Positions 7,229-14,386 of a stretch of 15,971 nucleotides of DNA are shown here, piece by piece. Below the pieces are notes generated by a model, which was given only the letters and a program-made list of their open reading frames with translations, searched no databases and was not told the origin of the DNA. The DNA is taken from positions 1 to 15,971 of the forward strand of contig DJXH01000040.1 in NCBI GenBank assembly GCA_002449665.1, read 5' to 3'. Source of the DNA: Bacteroidales bacterium UBA7009 (GTDB taxonomy: Bacteria > Bacteroidota > Bacteroidia > Bacteroidales > Paludibacteraceae). How positions within the stretch are numbered: position 1 is the stretch's first letter; every line of letters begins with the position of its first letter. A program made the position numbers and the translations under genes.

Positions 7229-7944
7229 TGCGGGAAGTAAATATCATAATGCCTGTCAAAGACTCGATAGGAATAACAGAACAAGCCATACGCGCAATAA
7301 CGGAAGGCGGGTACACTCTGACCGTCTATAACGACTACTCTACAGCTGAAAACACCGACAGACTTGATTTTCTATCCAAACAATACGGATTTAAGTTAGT
7401 CAACCTCTCCGACCTCACTATCCACCCGTCTCCCAACTACCTGCTCGTATTACAAACGGCACAAAAACAGACAATAAACGAATGTAAAGACCTGCTTATA
7501 ATAGAAAGCGATGTTACCGTTAAAGCAGATACTATAAGTTTTATGCAGGCAGAAGCAGCGAAATACGAGAACGCAGGTATAGTCGCCGCTGTAACAGAAG
7601 ACGAAAACGGCGAAATAAATTTCCCTTACGAATATGCCATAAGGCTTCAAAAAAAGTATGGGAACTGCACTGTAATAACAAAAAAACGTCTCAGTTTTTG
7701 CTGCACGTTGCTAACCCTCCCTTTTCTCAAAACTTACGATTTCCACTCTCTTGACCCTGAAAAAAACTGGTATGATGTTACCATATCGCACAAATCTTCG
7801 GAACTCGGCTTTAATAATCTGCTTATGCTCAGCAATAGCGTGCTGCATCGCCCTCACTCCTCCCGTCCGTGGAAAAAACTCAAATATACCAATCCGCTGC
7901 TTTACTACTGGCGCAAACTGACACAACACAAAGATAAGATATGA
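7225..7944 (+). CDS. GT2-like (GT-A fold) glycosyltransferase, divergent
   Basis: This 239-residue protein is probably a glycosyltransferase of LPS/core synthesis. The N-terminus reads VNIIMPVKDSIGITEQAIRAI, the usual opening strand and helix of GT-A enzymes. A nucleotide-binding-like YNDYST follows at 35-40. The hydrophobic strand LLIIESDV (90-97) sits where GT2 enzymes carry DxD, so E94-S95-D96 probably replaces it. The C-terminal third is divergent and ends with a basic segment (PWKKLKYTNPLLYYWRKL) that may contact the membrane. Two consecutive ATGs (7225 and 7228) could start it; the first gives an ATGA overlap with lptB. It overlaps the next gene by 4 nt. The family call is fairly secure; the donor and acceptor sugars cannot be told. 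Confidence 0.75.
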   Translation: MMREVNIIMPVKDSIGITEQAIRAITEGGYTLTVYNDYSTAENTDRLDFLSKQYGFKLVNLSDLTIHPSPNYLLVLQTAQKQTINECKDLLIIESDVTVKADTISFMQAEAAKYENAGIVAAVTEDENGEINFPYEYAIRLQKKYGNCTVITKKRLSFCCTLLTLPFLKTYDFHSLDPEKNWYDVTISHKSSELGFNNLLMLSNSVLHRPHSSRPWKKLKYTNPLLYYWRKLTQHKDKI

Positions 7945-9380
7945 GTAAGAAAGTGAGTGTCATAGTGCCTGCCTACAATATGTCTGCCTACTTGCAACAG
8001 ACACTGGAGAGCGTATGCGCATCCGACTACGACAACTACGAGGTCATTGTGATGGACGATGGTAGCAAAGACAACACGCTACAAACGGCTCAAGCCTTTG
8101 CCGCCACCCATAAGCAGGTGCGCGTGTTCACTCAGCCCAACGGCGGCGTATGCAAAGCCAGAAACAACGCCATAAGACACTCTGAGGGAGAGTACATACT
8201 GCCCTTAGATGCAGATGACCTTATTACGCCCGACTTCATACGTCTTGCCACCGAAGTGTTAGACTCTGATATGAACATCAAAGGTGTGGGCTGCGAAGCT
8301 GAGTTTTTCGGTGACAGGAGCGGACACTGGCATCTACCGAAGTTCTCACCCGGTCTTTTAGCACGAAAAAGCATAATCAATGCAAGCGCGATGTACAGAC
8401 GAGCAGATTTTGATAAGACAAGCGGCTATAACGAGACATTCACAGCGCGCGAGGACTGGGATTTTTGGCTGCAGATGTTTGCCAATGGCGGGGAGTTCCT
8501 TCGCCTCAAACAGACCTGCCTCTATTATCGCATACGCAAAGGCTCCAAGCGCGTACAAGACAGCAAACGCAAGCACGAACTGATAAAACACATCAATGCC
8601 CGGCACCACGATTTTCTCTATCGCTATCTTCTTGGTCCGCTACATTACCACCGCACTTGGTCAAGACTGATAAACTTCTTCCGCTCGGAGAAAGGCAACG
8701 GGAAAGAGTGGCAACTGACCGAAAACAGGTTTCTTAATGCCGACACGACTATACACGAAAGCAGAAACACCATAAAGCAAACGGATAATAATACGGTAAT
8801 AAAATCTTTTGCTAAGCCCTGTATGATAAAAAGTTTGCTTTACGGCTTTCTGCTAAAGAGCAAATCACACCGCTCATACGAGTATGCAAAAAAACTTAAT
8901 CAACTGATTAAAAATGCCACACCGCAACCTGTATCATATATGGAAGTCAGGTATTGCGGTTTTTTGAGTGAAAGTTACTATGAATGTAAAAAGTCTCAAT
9001 GCCGACATACTTTTAACGAACTTATCGGTAATAAAGACTTTCCTAATCGCGAGACCATACTAAAAGCGATAGGTCGTTTTACCGCTCTGCTTCACGAAAA
9101 CGGTATTTGGCATCAAGACTATTCGGGTGGGAACATCCTTTTTAACTCTGACGGCAGCCTTATCCAACTCATAGATCTCAACCGTATAAAGTTTGTCAAT
9201 CATATTGACGAAAAAATGGGATGCCGGGGATTTGAAAGACTGAATATTGACCGCCAAGCACTCACCACTATGGCTCACTCCTATGCAAAAAAGATGGGGT
9301 ATGACCCCGACCTATGCGCAAAAGAAATAATCACTATGCGCTGGAAGAAACACGTTAAACAAGGAATAACCAATCTCTAA
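7941..9380 (+). CDS. Fusion of GT2 glycosyltransferase and WaaP/InaA-like LPS kinase
   Basis: This 479-residue single ORF joins two enzymes. Residues 1 to about 235 form a GT2 domain: VSVIVPAYN (5-13), MDDGSKDNT (38-46), the DxD-type LDADD (89-93) and the acceptor-side ARED (169-172). Residues from about 260 to 479 match the Bacteroidetes lipopolysaccharide kinase (InaA/WaaP-like) family. They show NTIK (277-280), an ATP-binding lysine K288 in VIKSF, KSHRSYEYAKKL (308-319), a catalytic loop HQDYSGGN (391-398, with D393 and N398) and a DFG-equivalent D412 in LIDLNR. The predicted role is adding a sugar to LPS core and phosphorylating core sugar or Kdo. Base composition drops from roughly 45-48% GC in the first half to about 32-40% after about 8760, consistent with joining of two genes of different history. 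It starts by a 4-nt overlap and ends 10 nt before the next gene. Confidence 0.87.
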   Translation: MSKKVSVIVPAYNMSAYLQQTLESVCASDYDNYEVIVMDDGSKDNTLQTAQAFAATHKQVRVFTQPNGGVCKARNNAIRHSEGEYILPLDADDLITPDFIRLATEVLDSDMNIKGVGCEAEFFGDRSGHWHLPKFSPGLLARKSIINASAMYRRADFDKTSGYNETFTAREDWDFWLQMFANGGEFLRLKQTCLYYRIRKGSKRVQDSKRKHELIKHINARHHDFLYRYLLGPLHYHRTWSRLINFFRSEKGNGKEWQLTENRFLNADTTIHESRNTIKQTDNNTVIKSFAKPCMIKSLLYGFLLKSKSHRSYEYAKKLNQLIKNATPQPVSYMEVRYCGFLSESYYECKKSQCRHTFNELIGNKDFPNRETILKAIGRFTALLHENGIWHQDYSGGNILFNSDGSLIQLIDLNRIKFVNHIDEKMGCRGFERLNIDRQALTTMAHSYAKKMGYDPDLCAKEIITMRWKKHVKQGITNL

Positions 9381-9390
9381 CAGCAAAAAG

Positions 9391-10167
9391 ATGAAAGCCA
9401 CGCTAATCATATCCGTTTATAAAAATACAGCTGCATTAAAAGCCATTTTACACAGTCTTACGCTTCAGACGGAGCAAGACTTTGAAGTCATAATATCTGA
9501 GGACGGTGAGGACAAAGAGATGGCAGAATTTGTAAAAAACTATCCTTTCCGTTGGCAATGGCAACACCTCTCACAAGAAGACAGAGGCTGGCGCAAAGAA
9601 GTGATACTCAATAAAGCAGTGATGTCTGCTAATACCGACTGGCTTATATTTATAGATGGCGACTGCGTACTTCACCCCCGCTTTATAGAATTTCATACTA
9701 AATATAAACGACAAGGAGTCATGCTTGCAGGTAAGCGCGTAAAACTTAATCCGGAATTGAGCGAGAAACTGGTGCGAGGCGAAAAACTCAACCTATTCCC
9801 TTATCTTTTTTCACGCCGAGGTTGCAGATATGTAGAAGAGGGCTTTTTTATACCTATTGCACGTTTTTTAAGGCGACCTGTCAAACATCTGGTTGGCAGC
9901 AATATGTCAATATCAAAGCAAGATCTCATAGCCATTAACGGATTTGACGAGAATTATACCTTGCCTGCAACAGGCGAAGATTATGATATAGAATGGCGTA
10001 TGATAAAAAACGGCTGTAAAATAGTGTCTTTGCGGAACCTTGCAGTACAATATCATCTATACCATAAAGAGAATTGGCAAGACCAGAAACAAAATATGGC
10101 ATATTGCCGACATGTACAGGAACGGAATCAAATTGTTTGCAAAAATGGAATCAAAAAATATCAATAA
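9391..10167 (+). CDS. Glycosyltransferase family 2 (LPS core type)
   Basis: This 258-residue GT2 enzyme probably transfers a sugar onto growing LPS core or O-antigen at the cytoplasmic membrane face. It opens with ATLIISVYKN (3-12). It has SEDGED (36-41) in the nucleotide-binding strand and the metal-binding DxD as IDGDC (88-92). The GEDYDIEWRM segment (195-204), with the catalytic-base acidic pair, belongs to the galactosyltransferase-like C-terminal half, and a late histidine pair sits in YHLYHKE (221-227). The gene is relatively AT-rich, as usual for polysaccharide genes. Its end overlaps the next gene by 23 nt in another frame. The specific sugar cannot be inferred. Confidence 0.85.
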   Translation: MKATLIISVYKNTAALKAILHSLTLQTEQDFEVIISEDGEDKEMAEFVKNYPFRWQWQHLSQEDRGWRKEVILNKAVMSANTDWLIFIDGDCVLHPRFIEFHTKYKRQGVMLAGKRVKLNPELSEKLVRGEKLNLFPYLFSRRGCRYVEEGFFIPIARFLRRPVKHLVGSNMSISKQDLIAINGFDENYTLPATGEDYDIEWRMIKNGCKIVSLRNLAVQYHLYHKENWQDQKQNMAYCRHVQERNQIVCKNGIKKYQ

Positions 10168-10999
10168 AGTTATAGCCGTTGTCGTTTGGTATAATCCAAA
10201 TGAAAAAATGACTTCATCAATCAGTCTTTACAATAAAGATGTAGAATATGTAGTCATTATAGATAATAGCGAAAATGACAACAGCCACCTTACTCAAGCG
10301 ATTCCAAATGCCATATATATTCCCCTGTACAAAAATACAGGCATTGCCACCGCACTTAATACAGGATGCGAAAAGGCTTTAAGCCTCGGCAGTGAATGGG
10401 TAATGACAATGGACCAAGACTCGGAGTGGAACCAGCAAAGTGTAAAAGAATACATCTCTATTGCCAATCAGTATGAGGCAATAGACATAACTGCGATTTT
10501 CTCACCTTTTCACGACTGCGACTCACACCCTGAAAAACATCATAAAACAGGACTATATGAAGAAAAAAAAGTGATTATGTGTTCAGGCAACCTTTTGCGC
10601 CTTGATGCATGGAAAAACGCAGGAGGTTTTAGAGAAGATTTCTTTATAGACTCTGTCGATGACGAAATATGCTGTCACTTACGCAAAATGGGGTGGAAAA
10701 TTGTCCGTATAAACAATATAAATCTCACTCACAACCTCGGCAATGGTGCGCAATATTTGCCACATACGCGCAAACTATACATTTCTCATTCTCCTTGGAG
10801 ATACTATTACATTGCAAGAAACATCAGGCAAATGATATACCTCTACCCTGATATGCGCTCATATTATAGGACAGAAATACTGAAATATATAAAACGCCTT
10901 TGCCTTTATGATTGGAATGAAAAAGCAGATAAACTCCGTGAATTTATTCGTGGGTGGAAAGACGGGAAGAAAGCGATTGCTGCTCTACAACAAGCATAA
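10145..10999 (+). CDS. Rhamnosyltransferase-like GT2 (RfbF/WbbL type)
   Basis: This 284-residue GT2 enzyme resembles rhamnosyltransferases of O-antigen synthesis. It has VIAVVVWYNP (9-18), VVIIDNSEND (36-45), NTGIATALNTG (64-74) and DxD as MDQDS (89-93). FFIDSVDDEICCHLRKMGWKI (166-186) corresponds to the RfbF segment bearing the catalytic aspartate. THNLGNG (195-201) and YYYIARN (220-226) are also typical. I place the start at ATG 10145, so that the family N-terminus begins at once. An in-frame ATG at 10040 would add 35 residues that lie wholly over the previous gene. The stop at 10999 lies inside the convergent O-antigen ligase gene (56-bp overlap). Rhamnose as donor is a family-based guess. 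Confidence 0.82.
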   Translation: MESKNINKVIAVVVWYNPNEKMTSSISLYNKDVEYVVIIDNSENDNSHLTQAIPNAIYIPLYKNTGIATALNTGCEKALSLGSEWVMTMDQDSEWNQQSVKEYISIANQYEAIDITAIFSPFHDCDSHPEKHHKTGLYEEKKVIMCSGNLLRLDAWKNAGGFREDFFIDSVDDEICCHLRKMGWKIVRINNINLTHNLGNGAQYLPHTRKLYISHSPWRYYYIARNIRQMIYLYPDMRSYYRTEILKYIKRLCLYDWNEKADKLREFIRGWKDGKKAIAALQQA

Positions 11000-12197
11000 T
11001 CATAAGTAGTACGCAAAAAAACTGCGCAAAAGTACCGGTTACAAACATATCAAATATAGACTGAAACATACTCACGCCACACAATATTATATTCAAAAGT
11101 CTATGACTTTCTTCTATAAACATAGGTAATATATATATCATAAGTAGCAATACCAAACCTACTATACCAAACTCCAATATAGTCTGCAGATATTGGTTGT
11201 GAGTATCTATTCTCCAAAGTTGTGTTTTCCAGTGTTGCTTATAATCCTCACTTAAACGCTTTTGCACAACTTCCGTATAATACACATCTTGTGCGCGGCT
11301 CATTCCATATCCTAATATGGGATGATGTTTTATAAGGTCTAATGTTCCGTCCCAAAACTGCAACCTTACCTCTTGTTGCATCTGTCTACCTTTGATTCGC
11401 GAATGTTGAGAGATAACAGCCACAAGTACAAAAAATATTATAAAAGAGGTTAGAATACCAAGCCATCTTCTATAACGCCAAATTTCTATTACAGACAGCA
11501 AACCAATAGTGCCAAAACCTGCAATAAAACCGCTCCTACCCTCAGTAAAGAAAAGCGTTGAAGTAATAATAATTGCAGACAAAGCATACAGAACTTTCTT
11601 ATACCAAATGACCTTCCCCTCTTGTCGAAAAAGCAAATACCAAATGCCGATAAGAGCAACTATAAGAAAAAAATCAAACTGCATGTGTTGATTTACAAAC
11701 TCCATTCTGACTTTTGAGTACATGTCTTGCGCAACAGCAAAACTTTCAAATATACCAAAACCGCCGGCTTTAACAAACACATAACAGATTGAAAATAATG
11801 AAAGAACAATTATATAGTTGAATACCAATCTCAAAGAATAGCAGTTATTCATACCGAACAGTCCAACCAAACTGAAACCGACTAACGGATAACGATATTC
11901 TAAAAGACGTACGAAATGGGTGCCTGTATCAAACGGAGCATATAACAGACTTAACGCAAAAAAAATTATAGGAACAAAAAAATATTTAGTCCGCTTATCA
12001 AGTTGAAAGCACTGCCAACGCTTCTCTACAACGAACTCTATAATCCAAGTTACAAAAAACAGATACAGACCACCATAAGTCAATAGACGACTATTAACCG
12101 AATGGAAAAGCCATGCAAGAATTATCCACATAAATCCTAATATATTGGCATAATGTAAGATTTGCAAAATAAAGTCTTTGTTAAATATTTTGTTCAT
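10944..12197 (-). CDS. O-antigen ligase/polymerase family membrane protein (Wzy_C)
   Basis: This 417-residue integral membrane protein has about ten to twelve hydrophobic segments, for example about 16-31, 43-57, 73-86, 105-115, 126-143, 175-190, 203-217, 249-263 and 341-360. It belongs to the O-antigen ligase (WaaL) / polymerase (Wzy) superfamily. Conserved points are TEGRSGF (218-224), the large periplasmic loop with HHPILGYGMSRAQD (291-304), and the DTHNQYLQTILEFGIVGL segment (331-348) with the key histidine H333. WaaL joins undecaprenyl-linked glycan to lipid A-core; the family also includes polymerases, so the exact reaction is open. It faces the LPS glycosyltransferase run, which supports a ligase role. 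It is AT-rich. I see only a weak promoter upstream (TTTG, about 20 nt, TAGTATAT, within 12198-12250). Confidence 0.85.
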   Translation of the reverse strand: MNKIFNKDFILQILHYANILGFMWIILAWLFHSVNSRLLTYGGLYLFFVTWIIEFVVEKRWQCFQLDKRTKYFFVPIIFFALSLLYAPFDTGTHFVRLLEYRYPLVGFSLVGLFGMNNCYSLRLVFNYIIVLSLFSICYVFVKAGGFGIFESFAVAQDMYSKVRMEFVNQHMQFDFFLIVALIGIWYLLFRQEGKVIWYKKVLYALSAIIITSTLFFTEGRSGFIAGFGTIGLLSVIEIWRYRRWLGILTSFIIFFVLVAVISQHSRIKGRQMQQEVRLQFWDGTLDLIKHHPILGYGMSRAQDVYYTEVVQKRLSEDYKQHWKTQLWRIDTHNQYLQTILEFGIVGLVLLLMIYILPMFIEESHRLLNIILCGVSMFQSIFDMFVTGTFAQFFCVLLMIMLVVEQQSLSSRLSTHE

Positions 12198-12345
12198 TGT
12201 TTATGGTGGTTATATACTACGGAAATAAAATTGTCTGCCCAAATGACAATGTATTAACTCCTACCTCCAGCTCAATGTCTTGAGAGTTTGTTTGCAGCGG
12301 TTGTGCAGTACGTTGTCAAAATTAACTACGAAATCGACATCATAT

Positions 12346-12382
12346 AAAAACTTTTGGGCACCGACATTGACGGCACCCAAAA
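12346..12382 (-). terminator. Intrinsic terminator of the grpE-dnaJ operon
   Basis: On the minus strand, 34 nt after the dnaJ stop, a hairpin forms between 12382-12371 and 12363-12352. Seven A-U/G-C pairs (UUUUGGG with CCCAAAA) are followed by two G-U wobbles, three more pairs (CCG with CGG) and a 7-nt loop. After one G comes a run of five U (12350-12346). The wobbles pair only in minus-strand RNA, so the hairpin points in the chaperone operon direction. The remaining sequence up to the O-antigen ligase start (12198-12345) holds no gene that I can see. Confidence 0.75.
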
Positions 12383-12415
12383 TAGTAATCAATATAAGCA
12401 GCAGACGCTTGTGCA

Positions 12416-13582
12416 TCAGGAGAAAAGGTTCTTAAAGAAGTTTTTCTTATCTGCTCCGCCCGGGCGTATGTTGTCTGATTGTTGCAGTTTCTCTATCAGT
12501 GCTTTCTCGTCTTTATTCAGATGTTCGGGTATATATACTCCAACGTTGATAAGCAGGTCGCCCGTACCGTATTGGCGTGCATACTGGTCAATGATTGGAA
12601 GTCCTTTATTCCTCATTCTGAGCACTTTCCCGGGTTGCGTACCGGGAGTGATTGTGATTTTGGCTTCTCCTGTAAGAGTAGGTATCTTCACCTGTCCGCC
12701 AAGCACTGCCGTGGGCATATCAAGCAGCAGGTTATAGATAAGGTCGCTGCCGTCGCGCACAAAGTCCTTGTGTTCCTCTTCCTCCACAAGTACAAGAAGG
12801 TCGCCCGATATACCTCCATGCGGAGCGGCATTGCCTTTGCCCTCTACGGGGATCTGCATACCGCTGCTTACGCCTGCCGGGATGTGGATATTGATTATCT
12901 CTTCGTCGCGTACCACACCTTCGCCGTTGCAGTTGGGGCATTTGTTCTTAATAACATTACCCTCGCCGCCGCAAGTGGGGCAGTCTTGCTGCACTTGCAT
13001 CATTCCGAAGATGCCGCGTTGCTGACGAACTACACGACCAGTACCGTGACAAGTCGGACATGTCTCGCCGCCCTTGCCGTCAGCACTGCCGGTGGAGTTG
13101 CATCGTGAGCAGGGAACGAGTTTGCGAACTTTGATTTTCTTGTCCACACCGGTGGCTATCTCTTCGAGGGTCAGACGGACACGCACTCTAAGGTCGCTGC
13201 CTCGCCTTACTCTCTGACCGCCTCTGCCTCTGCCGCCGAAGAACGAAGAGAAACTGCCGCCCATTCCCCAACTCTCAAACAGGTCGCCAAACTGCGAGAA
13301 GACATCTTCCATATTTGTGAAACCGCCGCCTGCTGCTCCGCCTACACCGGCATGCCCGAACTGGTCATAACGCTGGCGTTTCTGCTGATCGCTGAGCACC
13401 TCGTATGCTTCGGCAGCCTCCTTAAACTTCTCCTCGGCAGCCTTTTTCTCCTCCTCCGAGTCGTTTACGTGCCGATCGGGGTGATACTGCAAAGCAAGTT
13501 TTTTGTATGCCTTCTTTATCTCGTCTGTCGTGGCGGTCTTTGCCACGCCAAGCACTTCATAATAATCTCTTTTTTCAGCCAT
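12416..13582 (-). CDS. dnaJ: Chaperone protein DnaJ
   Basis: DnaJ is the Hsp40 co-chaperone that delivers unfolded proteins to DnaK and stimulates its ATPase. This 388-residue protein has the complete type I layout. The J domain (about 5-75) carries HPD at 34-36, and the Gly/Phe-rich region covers about 76-125. The zinc-finger domain has four CxxCxxxG motifs starting at C158, C175, C201 and C215 (the first as CSRCNSTG). Two C-terminal substrate-binding domains follow to about 350. I chose ATG 13582 (MAEKRDYYEVLG); an in-frame ATG at 13618 would add 12 residues and overlap grpE. It lies 22 nt after grpE and ends at a clear terminator. dnaK is not in the window. Confidence 0.97.
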   Translation of the reverse strand: MAEKRDYYEVLGVAKTATTDEIKKAYKKLALQYHPDRHVNDSEEEKKAAEEKFKEAAEAYEVLSDQQKRQRYDQFGHAGVGGAAGGGFTNMEDVFSQFGDLFESWGMGGSFSSFFGGRGRGGQRVRRGSDLRVRVRLTLEEIATGVDKKIKVRKLVPCSRCNSTGSADGKGGETCPTCHGTGRVVRQQRGIFGMMQVQQDCPTCGGEGNVIKNKCPNCNGEGVVRDEEIINIHIPAGVSSGMQIPVEGKGNAAPHGGISGDLLVLVEEEEHKDFVRDGSDLIYNLLLDMPTAVLGGQVKIPTLTGEAKITITPGTQPGKVLRMRNKGLPIIDQYARQYGTGDLLINVGVYIPEHLNKDEKALIEKLQQSDNIRPGGADKKNFFKNLFS

Positions 13583-13604
13583 TTTCTTTCTGACTTTTAT
13601 ATTT

Positions 13605-14201
13605 TTATTCGCCAACAACTACTTTAGCAAATCTTATCACTTTTTCTCCGAGTTTGTAGCCTTTCTGCGTGCAGTCTATTATCTTGCCCTTCTTGTCCTC
13701 ACCTGCCGCAAAAGTTGTTATAGCCTCATGCTCGTCCGTATTAAAATCCGCATCGGCTGTGTCAATGGGATGAACGTCGTTCTTCGAAAGGAACTGCATA
13801 AACTTACTGTATATCAACTCTATTCCTTCTCTTAATGAGGCTATGTCTTCCGTCTTCTCCATAGCCTGTTTGGCGCGCTCAAAGTCGTCTATAAGAGGCA
13901 GCATATCGGTGAAGATACGCTCACCGGCTGTATCGAGCAGTTCAAGTTTTTCCTTGTTAGTGCGGCGGCGGTAGTTGTCAAACTCAGCCATCATACGAAG
14001 GTTCTTGTCCTCAAGGTCTTTCACGCGCTCAAGAGCCTCTTGCAGTTGCTTGGACTTATCACACTCCGTGTCGGTGCATTCACGCTGTTCTTCCGTTTCC
14101 TGCGGTTCATCTTCTGTTTGCACCGACTGCTTTACCTCCTGCTCCTCTTGTATCTGCTCGTGTTCATCTTTTTGAGCAAATTTATCATTATGGTGTTTCA
14201 T
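13605..14201 (-). CDS. grpE: Nucleotide exchange factor GrpE
   Basis: GrpE releases ADP from DnaK and so resets the Hsp70 cycle. The 198-residue protein has a long acidic, Gln/Glu-rich N-terminal extension (about 1-50). A coiled-coil helix of about 50-100 contains the family hallmark MAEFDNYRRRT. The beta-domain ends with the typical segment around TFAAGEDKKGKIIDCTQKGYKLGEKVIRFAKVVVG (162-196; only part of this is quoted from the conserved GrpE signature). It is the first gene of a two-gene operon with dnaJ, an order usual in Bacteroidota. The ATG at 14201 is the only plausible start. It diverges from valS. Confidence 0.96.
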   Translation of the reverse strand: MKHHNDKFAQKDEHEQIQEEQEVKQSVQTEDEPQETEEQRECTDTECDKSKQLQEALERVKDLEDKNLRMMAEFDNYRRRTNKEKLELLDTAGERIFTDMLPLIDDFERAKQAMEKTEDIASLREGIELIYSKFMQFLSKNDVHPIDTADADFNTDEHEAITTFAAGEDKKGKIIDCTQKGYKLGEKVIRFAKVVVGE

Positions 14202-14219
14202 TATTCCTTACGGTTTATA

Positions 14220-14247
14220 CAAATTTATACAAAACGACTTGCACAAA
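14220..14247 (-). promoter_or_regulatory. Tentative promoter of grpE-dnaJ
   Basis: On the minus strand TAAATTTG (14227 to 14220) matches TAnnTTTG exactly. A TTTG at 14247-14244 could be the -33 element, but the spacing is 16 nt rather than the usual 19-20. The -7 is 18 nt upstream of the ATG at 14201, giving a very short leader. A heat-shock-specific signal such as a CIRCE element is not seen. Confidence 0.35.
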
Positions 14248-14268
14248 TTCTGCGCCAATTACAAATTC

Positions 14269-14283
14269 CTGCCATTTTGGCAG
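14269..14283. promoter_or_regulatory. Inverted repeat CTGCCA-N3-TGGCAG, candidate operator
   Basis: CTGCCA at 14269-14274 and TGGCAG at 14278-14283 form a perfect dyad with a 3-nt spacer, midway between the grpE and valS promoters. It lacks a T-run, so it is not an intrinsic terminator. It may be a regulator site; no binding protein can be named. Confidence 0.3.
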
Positions 14284-14309
14284 ATAATATTACGATTTTG
14301 TTCAGATTC

Positions 14310-14340
14310 TTGCTCAATAGGGATATTTGTCGTACCTTTG
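14310..14340 (+). promoter_or_regulatory. Promoter of valS (Bacteroidetes -33/-7 type)
   Basis: TTG at 14310-14312 and TACCTTTG at 14333-14340 are 20 nt apart and match the Bacteroidetes consensus. Transcription would start near 14347, with a leader of about 40 nt. I see no T-box or other riboswitch structure in so short a leader. Confidence 0.7.
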
Positions 14341-14386
14341 CGGCGAAATTGCGAAAATAGCGCGAAATTTTATTTATCCTTATCTT

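Noticed and set aside
10040..10144. Upstream start for the rhamnosyltransferase-like gene
   Set aside because: The 35 extra residues lie wholly in another frame over the preceding glycosyltransferase and precede the normal family N-terminus.
12230..12250. Inverted repeat ATTGTC-N9-GACAAT upstream of the O-antigen ligase gene, as an operator
   Set aside because: Six-base arms in AT-rich sequence, and no clear promoter to relate it to; chance occurrence is likely.
13583..13618. Upstream start for dnaJ adding 12 residues
   Set aside because: DnaJ proteins begin just before the J domain, as MAEKRDYYEVLG does; the extension is not J-domain sequence and would overlap grpE.
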